Shown in pieces: positions 45,365 through 55,889 of a stretch of DNA of 64,000 bases (within the stretch, counting starts at the first letter, position 1; every line of letters begins with the position of its first letter). Under the pieces are notes generated by a model, which was not told where the DNA came from, did not search any database, and worked only from the letters and a program-made list of their open reading frames with translations. The stretch is taken from assembly GCA_020851795.1 (NCBI GenBank), contig JADZCA010000062.1:17967-81966 (forward strand), given 5' to 3'. Source of the DNA: Planctomycetota bacterium (GTDB taxonomy: Bacteria; Planctomycetota; PLA2; JAEUHO01). Both the position numbers and the translations under genes were made by a program.

Positions 45365-46381
45365 CTACTCGAAGAGGCGCGACCAGCGCGTGCCGCGGTA
45401 GCGCTCGCGCGCCTGCGCGACGCCGCGGGCGCGGTCGGTCGGCGACGCGGACTCGAGCGTCGCGACGAGCGCGACGGCCCGCTCCCCCGCCTCGGCCTCG
45501 GTCGCGGCGGGGGTGCCGGCGGCGCCCGCGCGCACCGATTCCAGCCACTTGCTGGCGTCGCCGCAGCGGCCGGCGCGGGCGGAGGCGACCGCGGCGCGCA
45601 GGCACTCGTCGCACCAGCCGGCGGCGCGGGTCACGAGCGCCGCCCACGCGGCGGGGTCGGCGCGCAGCGGGAGCTTGGCCGCCTCGGCGTCGAGGCGCAG
45701 CACCTCGCCGTGCGCGCCGCGGGTGTCGGCGTCGCGGGCGCGCGCGAGCAGGGCCGCCGCGCGGGTGCGCTCGGCCGGGTCGTCGGCGGCGGCGGCCGCG
45801 GGCGCGGTGGGGCCGACGGCGAGACCGCGCGGGGCGGCGGTCGTGGCGGCCGCGGGCGGCGGCGCGGCGCGCGTCGGGGCCGCGCAGGGACGGGCGCGCA
45901 GCGCCTCGGCCTTGGCGAGGTGGCGGACGACCTCGTCGGCGCCGATGCCGCCCTGCCAGCCCGTCACCCAGCGCAGGTCGGGCGTCACGATCGCGACGAA
46001 GGGCAGCAGGCTCGCGTCGGGCATCGCGGCCTGGAAGATCGCCTGCACGCGCGGATCGGGCTCGTCGCAGTCCGCGGCGAGGCCGACGCACGCGGCGGAG
46101 GCGCGCTCGCGCACGCCGAGCGCCGGCAGGATCTTCTGCACGAGGATCTTGCAGTTGCGGCACTCGCGGCGCCCGTACTCGATGAAGACGAGCCGCCCCG
46201 AGGCGCGGGCGGAGGCGACGGCCCCGTCGAGCGTCGTGGACCAGGCGAGCGTGCCCTGGTCGTCGAAGAAGGGGTGCCGCGACGACGCCGAGCACGGGTC
46301 GGCCGAGGCGGTGCGCGCGGAGAGCCCCGCGGTCCACCCGAGGAGGGACAGACCGAGGGCCGGGAGGATCGATCGCCGCAT
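45365..46381 (-). CDS. secreted thioredoxin-like protein (paralogue 2)
   Basis: 338 residues. The signal peptide ends near TASADPCS. The thioredoxin-like domain has FIEYGRRECRNCKIL (CRNC pair), further Cys in ASAACVGLAADCDEPD and LLPFVAIVTPDLRWVTGWQGG. A shorter Ala/Pro linker and a helical domain with extra Cys (GWCDECLRA, RCGDAS) follow, ending RERYRGTRWSRLF, the same terminal motif as paralogue 1. The ATG is in good context but has no strong Shine-Dalgarno. Probably a periplasmic redox protein in the same set. Confidence 0.75.
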   Translation of the reverse strand: MRRSILPALGLSLLGWTAGLSARTASADPCSASSRHPFFDDQGTLAWSTTLDGAVASARASGRLVFIEYGRRECRNCKILVQKILPALGVRERASAACVGLAADCDEPDPRVQAIFQAAMPDASLLPFVAIVTPDLRWVTGWQGGIGADEVVRHLAKAEALRARPCAAPTRAAPPPAAATTAAPRGLAVGPTAPAAAAADDPAERTRAAALLARARDADTRGAHGEVLRLDAEAAKLPLRADPAAWAALVTRAAGWCDECLRAAVASARAGRCGDASKWLESVRAGAAGTPAATEAEAGERAVALVATLESASPTDRARGVAQARERYRGTRWSRLFE

Positions 46382-46771
46382 GTGCGCGGGCTCCTGCTGC
46401 TCGCGAGCTGCGTCCCGTGCCTTGACTCGACGGGCTCGCGCGGTCGTCCACCGCGCTCACCCGCCCACCACGTCAGGGTGCGCGGATCGCTTCGACTGCC
46501 CCCGGCGACCTCTGTCGGCCAGACCCGCGCCGGAACTTGAGCCCGCCGCCGGTCGGCGCCGAGCACCGACCGGCAATCCGGCCGCAGGGCTGCGCGGCGT
46601 CGCGCGCCGACGAGACGCGGGGCGTCCGCGCCCGTCCGCGGGCTGAACCCATCGGGAGGGACCCGGGCGGGAGCGCGCGCCGCCCGACCCACGGGCCTGA
46701 AACGCCGATCGGTGCCGGGCCCCGCGGAGGGCTCCCGGCACCGATCGGTGCGACGACGGGGTGGGAGCGCG
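46382..46771. other. 390-bp gap between thioredoxin-like paralogues 2 and 3
   Basis: Contains a hairpin CCGGTCGG/CCGACCGG (46549-46573) and the large terminator of paralogue 3 (46705-46748). Apart from these and the presumed paralogue-2 promoter near the left end, I see nothing I can name. Confidence 0.5.
46705..46748 (-). terminator. terminator hairpin after thioredoxin-like paralogue 3
   Basis: Perfect 15-bp stem (CCGATCGGTGCCGGG / CCCGGCACCGATCGG) with a 14-base loop, about 24 bases after the minus-strand stop. Followed by a short CGTTTC. Confidence 0.6.
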
Positions 46772-47494
46772 CTACCTGCCGCCGGACTGGGCCTTCGCGA
46801 TCTCCTGGCGGAAGCGGCCGGCGTCGGCGCCGCCGGAGTAGCCGCTCACCCAGCGCAGGTCGGGCGTGAACCACCCGACGAGCGGGAGCGTCACGGCGTT
46901 GGGGAGGTTCTGGCGGAGCAGCCAGAACGCGCGCGAGCCCTTGTCGCGGTCGCAGTCGTCGTAGTAGCCGACCGCCATCGCCCCGAGCTCGCCCGAGGTC
47001 TCGGGGACGACGGTGTGCTTGAGCTTCTGGCAGTTGCCGCACGCGTCGCGGCCCGACTCGATGAACACGAGGCGGCCGCTCGCGCGCGCCTGCGCGCACG
47101 CCTCGTCGAGCGAGCCGGCCCAGCGGAACCCGGCGGGCACCGGCGCGGGCGCCGTGTAGGCCGGCGGCGGCGGGGCGACCGGCGGTGTCGCGGCGTAGGA
47201 CGGCGGCGGCGGCGCGGGCGTCGCCGGCGAGGGCGGCGGGTAACTGGTGGGGGGCGGCGTGTACGCCGGCTGCGTGCGCGGCGCCGTGGCGGTGGCGGGC
47301 GGCGTGTACGAGGGCGGCGGCGTGTAGGTCGGGGGCGGCGTCGCGTACGTCGTCGTCGGCCGCGACGTCGAGGAGCTCGAGGCCGGCGGGGCGCTCGCCC
47401 GGGGGACGTGGTTGGCCGAGTACGTGGCCGAGCCTTCGTCGGACTTGCAGGCGGCGAGGAGGAGCGCGGGGACCAGCCAAGCGAGGCGCTTCAT
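46772..47494 (-). CDS. thioredoxin-like lipoprotein with Pro-rich linker (paralogue 3)
   Basis: 240 residues. A lipoprotein signal (LAWLVPALLLAACK, LAAC lipobox) precedes a Thr/Pro/Tyr-rich linker (about 25-120, many TPPP and YTPP units). The C-terminal thioredoxin-like domain has FIESGRDACGNCQKL (CGNC pair) and TLPLVGWFTPDLRWVSGYSGG. The domain order is reversed relative to paralogues 1 and 2: linker first, redox domain last. The ATG has GGAG eight bases upstream. Divergent from groEL across 313 bases, so it may share operator sequences with it. Confidence 0.78.
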   Translation of the reverse strand: MKRLAWLVPALLLAACKSDEGSATYSANHVPRASAPPASSSSTSRPTTTYATPPPTYTPPPSYTPPATATAPRTQPAYTPPPTSYPPPSPATPAPPPPSYAATPPVAPPPPAYTAPAPVPAGFRWAGSLDEACAQARASGRLVFIESGRDACGNCQKLKHTVVPETSGELGAMAVGYYDDCDRDKGSRAFWLLRQNLPNAVTLPLVGWFTPDLRWVSGYSGGADAGRFRQEIAKAQSGGR

Positions 47495-47807
47495 GAGGAC
47501 TCCGGAGCGGGATGCGGGGACGAGCCCCCCGAAGCGGCGGAGGATACCGCCACCGAGCGGGGGAACGGTAAAGCCACCCCTGTCACGGATCGGTCGGCGA
47601 GGCCGCGCGGTTCCGTCCGGGAACGCCGGTGACAACTTGTCAGTCGGGTCCCCTTCCCTCTGAGCCCTTCTGCCAGGATGACAGCCGCGACGGCTCAGCC
47701 GACCGGCGATCGACGATGCAACCACTTTTCAGAAAACGAGTTGTGACGTCGCGGCTGTCCGGCACGCCATGCGCTCAGGGGGAGGCCTCGCCGTAGGAGG
47801 CTCGTCC
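47495..47807. promoter_or_regulatory. divergent thioredoxin-like/groEL regulatory region
   Basis: Contains a perfect palindrome TGACAACTTGTCA (47630-47642), an IR GTTCC/GGAAC just before it and a perfect 13-bp inverted repeat (GACAGCCGCGACG 47680-47692; CGTCGCGGCTGTC 47747-47759) enclosing an AT-containing stretch, close to the groEL start. AGGAGG ends 47800. No CIRCE (TTAGCACTC-N9-GAGTGCTAA) is present, so HrcA-type control is not evident. Confidence 0.5.
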
Positions 47808-49442
47808 ATGGGTGCCAAGATCCTCGAGTTCGACCAGGCCGCCCGCGAGAAGATCCGCGCCGGCGTCACGAAGCTCGCGCGCGCCGTCAAGGTCACGTTC
47901 GGCCCCAAGGGCCGCAACGCCGTGATCGACAAGGGGTGGGGCAGCCCGAACATCACCAAGGACGGCGTGACCGTCGCCGAGGAGGTCGAGCTGCGCGACC
48001 CCTACGAGAACATGGGCGCCCAGCTGGTGAAGGAGGCCGCCAGCAAGACCTCCGACGTCGCCGGCGACGGGACGACCACCTCGACGGTGCTCGCCGAGGC
48101 GATCTTCCTCGAGGCCTACAAGTTCGCGGCCTCGGGCGCGAACGTGACCGAGCTCAACCGCGGCATCCGCGAGGGGTGCGAGGCCGTCGTGGCCGCGCTC
48201 CAGTCGATGTCGAAGCAGGTCGGCGGCGACAAGAAGTCGATCCAGGACGTCGCGACGATCGCGGCGAACGGCGACGTCGAGGTCGGCCGGATGATCGCCG
48301 AGGCGATGGACAAGGTCGGCAAGGACGGCGTGATCACCGTCGAGGAGGGCAAGACCCTCGAGACGAAGGTGGACGTCATCCAGGGCATGCAGTTCGACCG
48401 CGGCTACCTCTCGCCGCACTTCGTCACCGACGCCGACCGGATGGAGTGCGTCCTCGAGAAGCCCTACATCCTCGTCTGGGAGGACAAGATCTCCGCGGCG
48501 ACGAAGCTCGTGCCGCTGCTCGAGAAGATCGCCAAGACCGGCCGCCCGCTGCTCCTGATCGCCGAGGACGTCGAGGGCGACGCGCTCGCGACGCTCGTGC
48601 TCAACAAGCTGCGCGGCGTCGTCGCAACCTGCGCGGTCAAGGCGCCGGGCTACGGCGACCGCCGCAAGGCGATGCTCGAGGACATCGCGGTGCTGGTGAA
48701 GGCCAAGCCGCTGTTCAAGGACCTCGGCCTCGACCTCGAGAAGGTCCGCCTCGAGGACCTCGGCACCGCCCGCCGCGTGACGGTGGACGGCGAGAACACG
48801 GTGGTCGTCGAGGGCGCCGGCTCCGCCGCCGACGTCTCGGGCCGCCTGCGCCAGATCCGCAAGGAGATGGAGCTCACCGACAGCGACTACGACCGCGAGA
48901 AGCTCCAGGAGCGCGCGGCCAAGCTCGCCGGCGGCGTGGCCAAGATCGAGGTCGGCGCCGCGACCGAGACGGAGATGAAGGAGCGCAAGGCCCGCGTCGA
49001 GGACGCGCTGCACGCCACGCGCGCGGCCGTCGAGGAGGGCATCCTGCCCGGCGGCGGCGTCGCGCTGGTGCGCGCCGAGGCCGCGCTCGACAAGGTCAAG
49101 GCCGACGGCGACCGCGCGCTCGGCGTCCAGATCCTGCGCAACAGCCTCTCGGTCCCGCTGCGCACGATCGCCGACAACGCGGGCTACGAGGGCGCCGTCG
49201 TCCTGCGCCGCGTGCGCGAGGCCACGGGCGGCAAGGGCTTCGACGCCCTCCACGGCACGTACGTGGACGTCCTCGAGGCCGGCATCATCGACCCGACGAA
49301 GGTGACGCGCAGCGCGCTGCAGAACGCGGTGAGCGTGGCCACGCTGCTCATCACGACCGACGCCCTGATCGCCGACGCGCCCAAGGACGACGACGCCGCG
49401 GGCGACGGCGCGCCGGGCGGCGACGACGAGATGGACTACTAG
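47808..49442 (+). CDS. groL: chaperonin GroEL (paralogue before groES)
   Basis: 544 residues. It has the ATPase Asp87 in [11 protein letters not shown], canonical [21 protein letters not shown] (33-41), the intermediate-domain [15 protein letters not shown] and GGGVALVR, and the equatorial [17 protein letters not shown]. The C-terminal tail is acidic and ends DDEMDY, lacking GGM. AGGAGG lies seven bases before the ATG; an earlier in-frame ATG at 47769 has no such signal. Followed by groES (107 bases) and a second groEL. Folds substrate proteins with GroES in the cytosol. Confidence 0.97.
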   Translation: MGAKILEFDQAAREKIRAGVTKLARAVKVTFGPKGRNAVIDKGWGSPNITKDGVTVAEEVELRDPYENMGAQLVKEAASKTSDVAGDGTTTSTVLAEAIFLEAYKFAASGANVTELNRGIREGCEAVVAALQSMSKQVGGDKKSIQDVATIAANGDVEVGRMIAEAMDKVGKDGVITVEEGKTLETKVDVIQGMQFDRGYLSPHFVTDADRMECVLEKPYILVWEDKISAATKLVPLLEKIAKTGRPLLLIAEDVEGDALATLVLNKLRGVVATCAVKAPGYGDRRKAMLEDIAVLVKAKPLFKDLGLDLEKVRLEDLGTARRVTVDGENTVVVEGAGSAADVSGRLRQIRKEMELTDSDYDREKLQERAAKLAGGVAKIEVGAATETEMKERKARVEDALHATRAAVEEGILPGGGVALVRAEAALDKVKADGDRALGVQILRNSLSVPLRTIADNAGYEGAVVLRRVREATGGKGFDALHGTYVDVLEAGIIDPTKVTRSALQNAVSVATLLITTDALIADAPKDDDAAGDGAPGGDDEMDY

Positions 49443-49549
49443 GCCCGGGCGCGACCCGCCCCCCGTTCCCTCCGGTCCCGCGCGCGCCGTCCGCCGGACG
49501 CCCTCGCGCGGGACCGCCCGACCCGACCTGACCCTGCTGGAGACCTGGA

Positions 49550-49843
49550 ATGGCGATCAAGCCGCTCGACGACCGCCTCGTGGTGCGGAGCCTCGAGGCC
49601 GAGGAGAAGACCGCGGGGGGCATCCTGCTGCCCGACACCGCGAAGGAGAAGCCCCAGAAGGCGAAGGTGCTCGCCGTCGGGGCCGGCCGCCTGACCGACG
49701 AGGGCAAGCGCCTCCCGCTCGACGTCAAGGTCGGCGACACGGTGCTCTTCGGCAAGTACTCGGGCACCGAGGTGAAGTGGAACGGCGAGGAGCTCCGCAT
49801 CCTGCGCGAGAGCGAGGTGCTCGCCGTCGTCGACGAGAAGTAG
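49550..49843 (+). CDS. groS: co-chaperonin GroES
   Basis: 97 residues. It starts [15 protein letters not shown] and contains the mobile loop [33 protein letters not shown] and the ending [11 protein letters not shown]. The loop hydrophobic tripeptide (ILL) that contacts GroEL is present. Only one groES is seen for three groEL genes. Sits between two groEL genes on the same strand. GGAG lies nearby upstream of the ATG. Confidence 0.97.
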   Translation: MAIKPLDDRLVVRSLEAEEKTAGGILLPDTAKEKPQKAKVLAVGAGRLTDEGKRLPLDVKVGDTVLFGKYSGTEVKWNGEELRILRESEVLAVVDEK

Positions 49844-49850
49844 CCGACCG

Positions 49851-49897
49851 CGGGGGCCGAGCCCCCGCCCGCCGCTCCCGCCGCCCCGCGGCGGGAG
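49851..49897 (+). terminator. paired hairpins between groES and the second groEL
   Basis: A 7-bp stem (CGGGGGC/GCCCCCG, 49851-49867) and a 10-bp stem with a three-base loop (CTCCCGCCGC/GCGGCGGGAG, 49875-49897). They may attenuate or end the groEL-groES transcript before the second groEL. Confidence 0.45.
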
Positions 49898-49951
49898 GGC
49901 ACGCCCCGGACGCGCCGAGGGCACCCCACCGGACGCGAGAGGAGCCTCCCC

Positions 49952-51556
<1,605 letters not shown>

Positions 51557-51570
51557 CGCGCCGTCGCGGG

Positions 51571-51597
51571 GCCCGGCACCGCGCGGCGGTGCCGGGC
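51571..51597 (+). terminator. terminator hairpin after the second groEL
   Basis: Perfect 12-bp stem (GCCCGGCACCGC / GCGGTGCCGGGC) with a three-base loop, starting 14 bases after the stop. Confidence 0.6.
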
Positions 51598-51652
51598 GCG
51601 TCGCGCGGGGGCGTGCGTCGCGCGCGGGCGCGCACCCGCCCCGTCTCCCGCG

Positions 51653-51658
51653 TAGCAT
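51653..51658 (+). promoter_or_regulatory. -10 box TAGCAT for dnaJ
   Basis: Ends ten bases before the ATG at 51669. It overlaps the alternative ATG at 51657, which argues against that start. Confidence 0.45.
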
Positions 51659-51668
51659 GCCCTCCTCC

Positions 51669-52805
51669 ATGGCCGACAAGCGCGACTACTACGAGGTGCT
51701 CGGCGTGCCGCGGACGGCGAGCGCCGACGAGGTCAAGTCCGCCTACCGGCGGCTGGCGCTCAAGTACCACCCCGACAAGAACAAGGGCGACAAGGAGGCG
51801 GAGGAGCGCTTCAAGGAGGCCGCCGAGGCCTACGAGGTGCTCTCCGACCCGGACAAGCGCGCGGCCTACGACCGCGGCGGGCACGCCGGCGTCTCGGGCA
51901 CGCACGGGTTCCGCAACGCCGAGGACGTCTTCGGCGCGTTCCGCGACATCTTCGGCGGCGACCTGTTCGGCTCGATCTTCGGCGGCGGCGGGCGCCGGTC
52001 CGGCCGCGGCGCCGACGTCGTGGTGCGCGTGGACCTCACCTTCGCCGAGATGGCCGAGGGCGTCTCGAAGACGGTGTCGGTGCGCCGCCGCGAGCCCTGC
52101 GCGACCTGCCGCGGCACAGGCTCGCGCGACGGCAAGGCCCCGACGACGTGCCGCACGTGCGCCGGCCAGGGCATGGTGCGCGCGAGCATGGGCTTCGTGT
52201 CCGTGCAGCGCGAGTGCCCGGCGTGCGGCGGCGCGGGCACCACCGTCGCGTCGCCGTGCGGCGACTGCCGCGGCGAGGGCACGCGCGTCGGCAAGGGCGA
52301 CGTCACGCTGCGCATCCCGCCCGGCATGGACGACGGGCAGGTGCTGCGCGTGCGCGGCGAGGGCGAGCCGTCGTCCCGCGGCGGCGCGCGCGGCGACCTC
52401 GACGTCGAGGTCCACGTCGAGCCGCACCCGCTCTTCCACCGCGAGGGCGCCGACCTCCTCGTCGTCGTGCCCGTCCCGATCTCGACCGCCGTGCTCGGCG
52501 GCGAGGTCGAGGTGCCGAGCCTCTCCGGCGTCAACGTCGTCAAGGTGCCGCCCGCCACGCCCGCGGGCCGGCGGATCCGCGTGCGCGGCGAAGGCCTGTC
52601 CCACCCCGACCGCGGGGGCCGCGGCGACCTCTACGTCGTCGTCTCCCTCGACCTCCCCGACGCGCCCGGCCGCAAGCTGCGCGAGGCGCTCGAGGCGCTG
52701 CGCACCGCGGAGCGCGACGAGGCGGGCCCCGAGCGCCGCCGCTACGCCGACCTCGTGCGCGAGCACCGTCGCCAACTCGAACGCAGGAAGAAGTCCGTGT
52801 CATGA
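51669..52805 (+). CDS. dnaJ: chaperone protein DnaJ
   Basis: 378 residues. A J domain (1-70) has HPD at 34-36, followed by a short Gly/Phe-rich region ([11 protein letters not shown]) and a zinc-finger domain with four CxxCxGxG motifs ([32 protein letters not shown]). The substrate-binding C-terminal domain has [21 protein letters not shown]. Stimulates DnaK ATPase. DnaK is not in this window. grpE follows with a four-base overlap, and the order dnaJ-grpE is the reverse of the usual operon. The start at 51669 is set by the -10 box. Confidence 0.96.
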   Translation: MADKRDYYEVLGVPRTASADEVKSAYRRLALKYHPDKNKGDKEAEERFKEAAEAYEVLSDPDKRAAYDRGGHAGVSGTHGFRNAEDVFGAFRDIFGGDLFGSIFGGGGRRSGRGADVVVRVDLTFAEMAEGVSKTVSVRRREPCATCRGTGSRDGKAPTTCRTCAGQGMVRASMGFVSVQRECPACGGAGTTVASPCGDCRGEGTRVGKGDVTLRIPPGMDDGQVLRVRGEGEPSSRGGARGDLDVEVHVEPHPLFHREGADLLVVVPVPISTAVLGGEVEVPSLSGVNVVKVPPATPAGRRIRVRGEGLSHPDRGGRGDLYVVVSLDLPDAPGRKLREALEALRTAERDEAGPERRRYADLVREHRRQLERRKKSVS

Positions 52806-53389
52806 ACGAGCAGGACCCGACCGACCCGAAGGCTCCGCCGCCCGCCCCCGCGACGGCGGCGCCCGCCGACGCCGCCGCGCCGACGGCCCCCGACGCCGCC
52901 GCCGAGCTCGCCGCGGCGCGCCAGGCGCTCGCCGGCGCCGAGGACCGCCTCCGGCGCCAGCAGGCCGAGTTCGTCAACGACGTGCGCCGCATCCAGCGCC
53001 AGGCCGACGAGCGCGTGCGCTACGCCGCGCAGCCGGTGGTCGAGGACCTGCTCGGCGTCGTGGACGCGCTGCACGGCGCGATCGAGGGCCTCAAGGACAG
53101 CGAGCACGAGCGCCGCGTCGCGGAGGGGCTCCGCCTCGTCGAGCGCCAGCTGCTCGACGGGCTGGCGCGCCACGGCGTCGCCCGCATCGAGGCCGTCGGC
53201 AAGCCCTTCGACCCGACCGTGCACGAGGCGGTGCTCGAGATGCCGAGCCCGGCCGCCGAGCGCACGGTGCTGCAGGTCGTGCGCCCGGGCTTCACGCTGC
53301 ACGGCCGCGTCGTGCGCCCCGCCCACGTCATCGTCAGCAAGCCGGCCGCGCCCGCGGCGGCCGCGCCGTCGCCCGACCCGGAGGAGTGA
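52802..53389 (+). CDS. grpE: nucleotide exchange factor GrpE
   Basis: 195 residues. A disordered Ala/Pro/Asp N-terminus (1-45) precedes a long coiled coil (about 45-100, [21 protein letters not shown]) and a C-terminal beta domain with [14 protein letters not shown] and [21 protein letters not shown]. Exchanges ADP on DnaK. The ATG overlaps the dnaJ stop by four bases, so translation is coupled. The C-terminus is an Ala/Pro-rich tail. Confidence 0.95.
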   Translation: MNEQDPTDPKAPPPAPATAAPADAAAPTAPDAAAELAAARQALAGAEDRLRRQQAEFVNDVRRIQRQADERVRYAAQPVVEDLLGVVDALHGAIEGLKDSEHERRVAEGLRLVERQLLDGLARHGVARIEAVGKPFDPTVHEAVLEMPSPAAERTVLQVVRPGFTLHGRVVRPAHVIVSKPAAPAAAAPSPDPEE

Positions 53390-53392
53390 CCC

Positions 53393-53677
53393 GTGCCGAC
53401 CTACGACTACGTCTGCGGCGCCTGCAGCCACGCGTTCGAGCACTTCCAGTCGATGTCGGACGCGCGCCTGTCGAAGTGCCCGAAGTGCGGCAAGAAGGCC
53501 CTCGAGCGCAAGATCGGCGGCGGGGGCGGCGTCATCTTCAAGGGCAGCGGCTTCTACCAGACCGACTACAAGAAGGCGTCGCCGCCGCCGTCGGAGGCGT
53601 CGCCCGGCTGCGGCAAGGACGCCTGCAAGGCGACCCCCGGCACCTGCGCGGCGGACGCGTCGAAGTCGTCGAAGTGA
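53393..53677 (+). CDS. FmdB-type zinc-ribbon protein
   Basis: 94 residues. [20 protein letters not shown] and [18 protein letters not shown] form the CxxC-CxxC zinc ribbon of FmdB-like proteins, then [17 protein letters not shown] and a Cys-containing tail ([14 protein letters not shown]). The family is sometimes linked to chaperones and regulatory functions but has no settled role. It sits three bases after grpE and overlaps yacG by four bases, so it is part of a chaperone/quality-control operon. Confidence 0.85.
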   Translation: MPTYDYVCGACSHAFEHFQSMSDARLSKCPKCGKKALERKIGGGGGVIFKGSGFYQTDYKKASPPPSEASPGCGKDACKATPGTCAADASKSSK

Positions 53678-53880
53678 CGGTCCCTCCGGCCGGCTACCGC
53701 TGCCCTGCGTGCGGGGACTGGAGCCCCGCCACGGCGCCGTGGCGGCCGTTCTGCAGCGAGCGCTGCAAGCTGATCGACCTGGGGCACTGGCTCGCGGGGC
53801 GGTACAAGGTGCCCGTGCGCGAGGACGACGCCGAGGACGTCCCCGCCCCGCGGACCGACGATGACGACGACGCTCGCTGA
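53674..53880 (+). CDS. yacG: DNA gyrase inhibitor YacG-like zinc protein
   Basis: 68 residues with [10 protein letters not shown]... [22 protein letters not shown], the four-Cys zinc site and helix of YacG. It binds GyrB and inhibits gyrase in E. coli. The GTG overlaps the fmdB-like stop by four bases, and the acidic C-terminus overlaps the start of the next gene by 20 bases. Confidence 0.9.
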   Translation: MTVPPAGYRCPACGDWSPATAPWRPFCSERCKLIDLGHWLAGRYKVPVREDDAEDVPAPRTDDDDDAR

Positions 53881-54964
53881 CCTCTGGCACCGCACCGGTC
53901 GCGCCGCGCGCGACGACCGCAAGCGCCTCCTCTCGCTCTACGCGGTGCTCGCGACGGTCCCGGCCCTGCTCCTCGGCTCGCTGCTCGCGCGTCTGCTCAC
54001 GGGCGCACCGGTCGCGTTCGGCGCGATGCGGCGCCCGGTGGCCTACGTCACCGACCCGCTGGTCTCCGCCTGGATGCACGACGACGACCTCGCCGTGCTG
54101 CTCTGGCTCCTCGTGCAGTCGCTCGCGCTCGCCGTGCCGTGGGGCCTGCTCGGCGGCGCGGTGGCGCGCATGGCGGCCGTGGACCTCGCCACGGGCCGCC
54201 GCGAGCCGCCGCCGCAGGCGCTCGCGTTCGCGCGTCGCCACGCGCTCGGCTTCGTGGGCAGCAAGGCCGCGCTCGCCGCGGCCGTCCTCGTCCCGCTCGC
54301 GCTCGCCTCGCTCGTCACGATGCTCGGGCGCTGGTCGGGCCCGGCGGGCACCGCGCTGTTCACGGTCGGCGTCGTGGTCGCGGGCGCCCTCGTCGTCGCC
54401 GCGGTGCTCGCGGGCAGCGTCGCGGCCGCGGCGGGCTTCGTCGCGGGGCCCACGATCGCGTGCGAGGACTCCGACGCCTTCGACGCGGTGAGCCGCGTGT
54501 TCGGCTACGCGGCCGCGGGGCTGCCGCGCCTGCTCGCGGTGCGGCTCGCCTTCCTCGGCGGGGCGCTGCTCGGCGCCTCGTGGCGGCTCCTGCGAACGGG
54601 CGCCGCGCTCGTGCTGCTCGCGCTCGCGCTCGAGGCGGGGGCCGGCCGCGACCGCGCCGACGCGCTGTTCGCCGCGCTCGCCGACCTCGGGCGCGGGCGC
54701 ACGGCCCCGTGGGGCGACCTCGTGCCCGCGCTCGCGTTCGCGGCGGTGGGCGCGACGCTCGTGGCCCTCTGGCTGGCCGACTTCGCCTCGCGCGTGGTCT
54801 GCGGCCGCGTCGGCGCCTACCTCTGGCTGCGGCAGGCGGTGGACCGCCTGCCCACCGACCGGCTGCGCACCGCGCCGGCGGGCCCCACGTTCTCCGACGC
54901 CGAGTCGGCGGGCTTCGTCGAGGTCTCGCGGATCGGCGTGCCGACCAAGCGCCCGTCGCGATGA
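53861..54964 (+). CDS. multi-pass membrane protein of unknown function
   Basis: 367 residues with about six hydrophobic segments ([112 protein letters not shown]). No catalytic or transporter motif is recognised. It overlaps yacG by 20 bases and queE by four, so it belongs to this operon. Alternatives would be an uncharacterised permease or envelope factor; I do not name one. Confidence 0.7.
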   Translation: MTTTLADLWHRTGRAARDDRKRLLSLYAVLATVPALLLGSLLARLLTGAPVAFGAMRRPVAYVTDPLVSAWMHDDDLAVLLWLLVQSLALAVPWGLLGGAVARMAAVDLATGRREPPPQALAFARRHALGFVGSKAALAAAVLVPLALASLVTMLGRWSGPAGTALFTVGVVVAGALVVAAVLAGSVAAAAGFVAGPTIACEDSDAFDAVSRVFGYAAAGLPRLLAVRLAFLGGALLGASWRLLRTGAALVLLALALEAGAGRDRADALFAALADLGRGRTAPWGDLVPALAFAAVGATLVALWLADFASRVVCGRVGAYLWLRQAVDRLPTDRLRTAPAGPTFSDAESAGFVEVSRIGVPTKRPSR

Positions 54965-55734
54965 GCGGGCCCGGCGCGCCCTCGGTCCCGGTCCTCGAGG
55001 TCTTCTCGTCGTTCCAAGGCGAGGGCCCGCGGGTCGGCGAGCGGCAGGTCTTCGTGCGGCTCGCGCGCTGCGACCTGCGGTGCGCGTTCTGCGACACGCC
55101 CGAGTCCTACCCGACGCCCGACACCGCGCGCGTGCAGGTCGCCCCCGACGACGAGGGCGACGAGCACCCGGCCAACCCGATGCCCGTCGCCGACCTCGTG
55201 GCCGCGGTGGCGCGCCTCGACCGGCCCCGCGGCCTGCACCGCGCGGCGTCGATCACGGGCGGCGAGCCGCTGCTGCACCCGAAGGCGGTCGCGGCGCTCG
55301 GGCCGGCGCTGCGCGCGCTCGGCCTGCGCGTCCACCTCGAGACCGGCGGGCACCGGCCGGGCGCGCTCGCGCAGGTGCTCGACGCGATCGACGAGGCGAC
55401 GCCCGACCTCAAGCTCGAGAGCGCCTGCGGCGTGCCCACGCCGTGGGAGGCGCACCGCGAGAGCTACCGGATGCTCGAGGCGGCCCGCAAGGCGCTCGCG
55501 GTGAAGGCCGTCGTCGCGGCGACGACCCCCGTCGCCGAGGTTGCGCGGGCCGCGGCCTTCGCGGCGGCCCACGTGCCCTCCGCGCCGCTCGTGCTGCAGC
55601 CGCTCACGGGAAAGGAGGGGGCCCCGCCGCCCCCGTCGGCCGCGTGGCTGCTGCACCTCCACACCGCGGCGCGCGCGGAGCACCCCGACGTGCGCGTCAT
55701 CCCGCAGGCGCACAAGCTGATGGGCGTGCGCTGA
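54961..55734 (+). CDS. queE: 7-carboxy-7-deazaguanine synthase-like radical SAM enzyme
   Basis: 257 residues. The N-terminus LEVFSSFQGEGPRVGERQVFVRLARCDLRCAFCDTPESY carries the CxxxCxxC 4Fe-4S site (C37, C41, C44), then SITGGEPLLHP and RVHLETGGH. This is QueE, which makes 7-carboxy-7-deazaguanine for queuosine-type nucleoside synthesis. The ATG overlaps the membrane-protein stop by four bases. No other queuosine genes are in this window. Confidence 0.92.
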   Translation: MSGPGAPSVPVLEVFSSFQGEGPRVGERQVFVRLARCDLRCAFCDTPESYPTPDTARVQVAPDDEGDEHPANPMPVADLVAAVARLDRPRGLHRAASITGGEPLLHPKAVAALGPALRALGLRVHLETGGHRPGALAQVLDAIDEATPDLKLESACGVPTPWEAHRESYRMLEAARKALAVKAVVAATTPVAEVARAAAFAAAHVPSAPLVLQPLTGKEGAPPPPSAAWLLHLHTAARAEHPDVRVIPQAHKLMGVR

Positions 55735-55749
55735 ACCCGGCGGCGGGCG

Positions 55750-55777
55750 GGCCGCGCGCGGCCGTGCGCGCGCGGCC
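55750..55777 (+). terminator. possible terminator after queE
   Basis: A perfect 10-bp stem (GGCCGCGCGC / GCGCGCGGCC) just after the stop. The loop is short, and there is no T-tract. Confidence 0.35.
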
Positions 55778-55873
55778 GCGGTCGCGCGCCCGACATCGTC
55801 GCCGCGAGGCCGCCCCCGCGGTCGGCGCCGGGGGGGCGCTGCGACCCCGTGCCGTCGGGCCCGCGGGTGCCCG

Positions 55874-55879
55874 TAGGAT
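55874..55879 (+). promoter_or_regulatory. -10 box TAGGAT for der
   Basis: Ends ten bases before the der ATG, a leaderless-type start. Confidence 0.5.
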
Positions 55880-55889
55880 CCTTCGCCCC

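Noticed and set aside
47560..47800. CIRCE/HrcA element before groEL
   Set aside because: No TTAGCACTC-N9-GAGTGCTAA or close relative is present.
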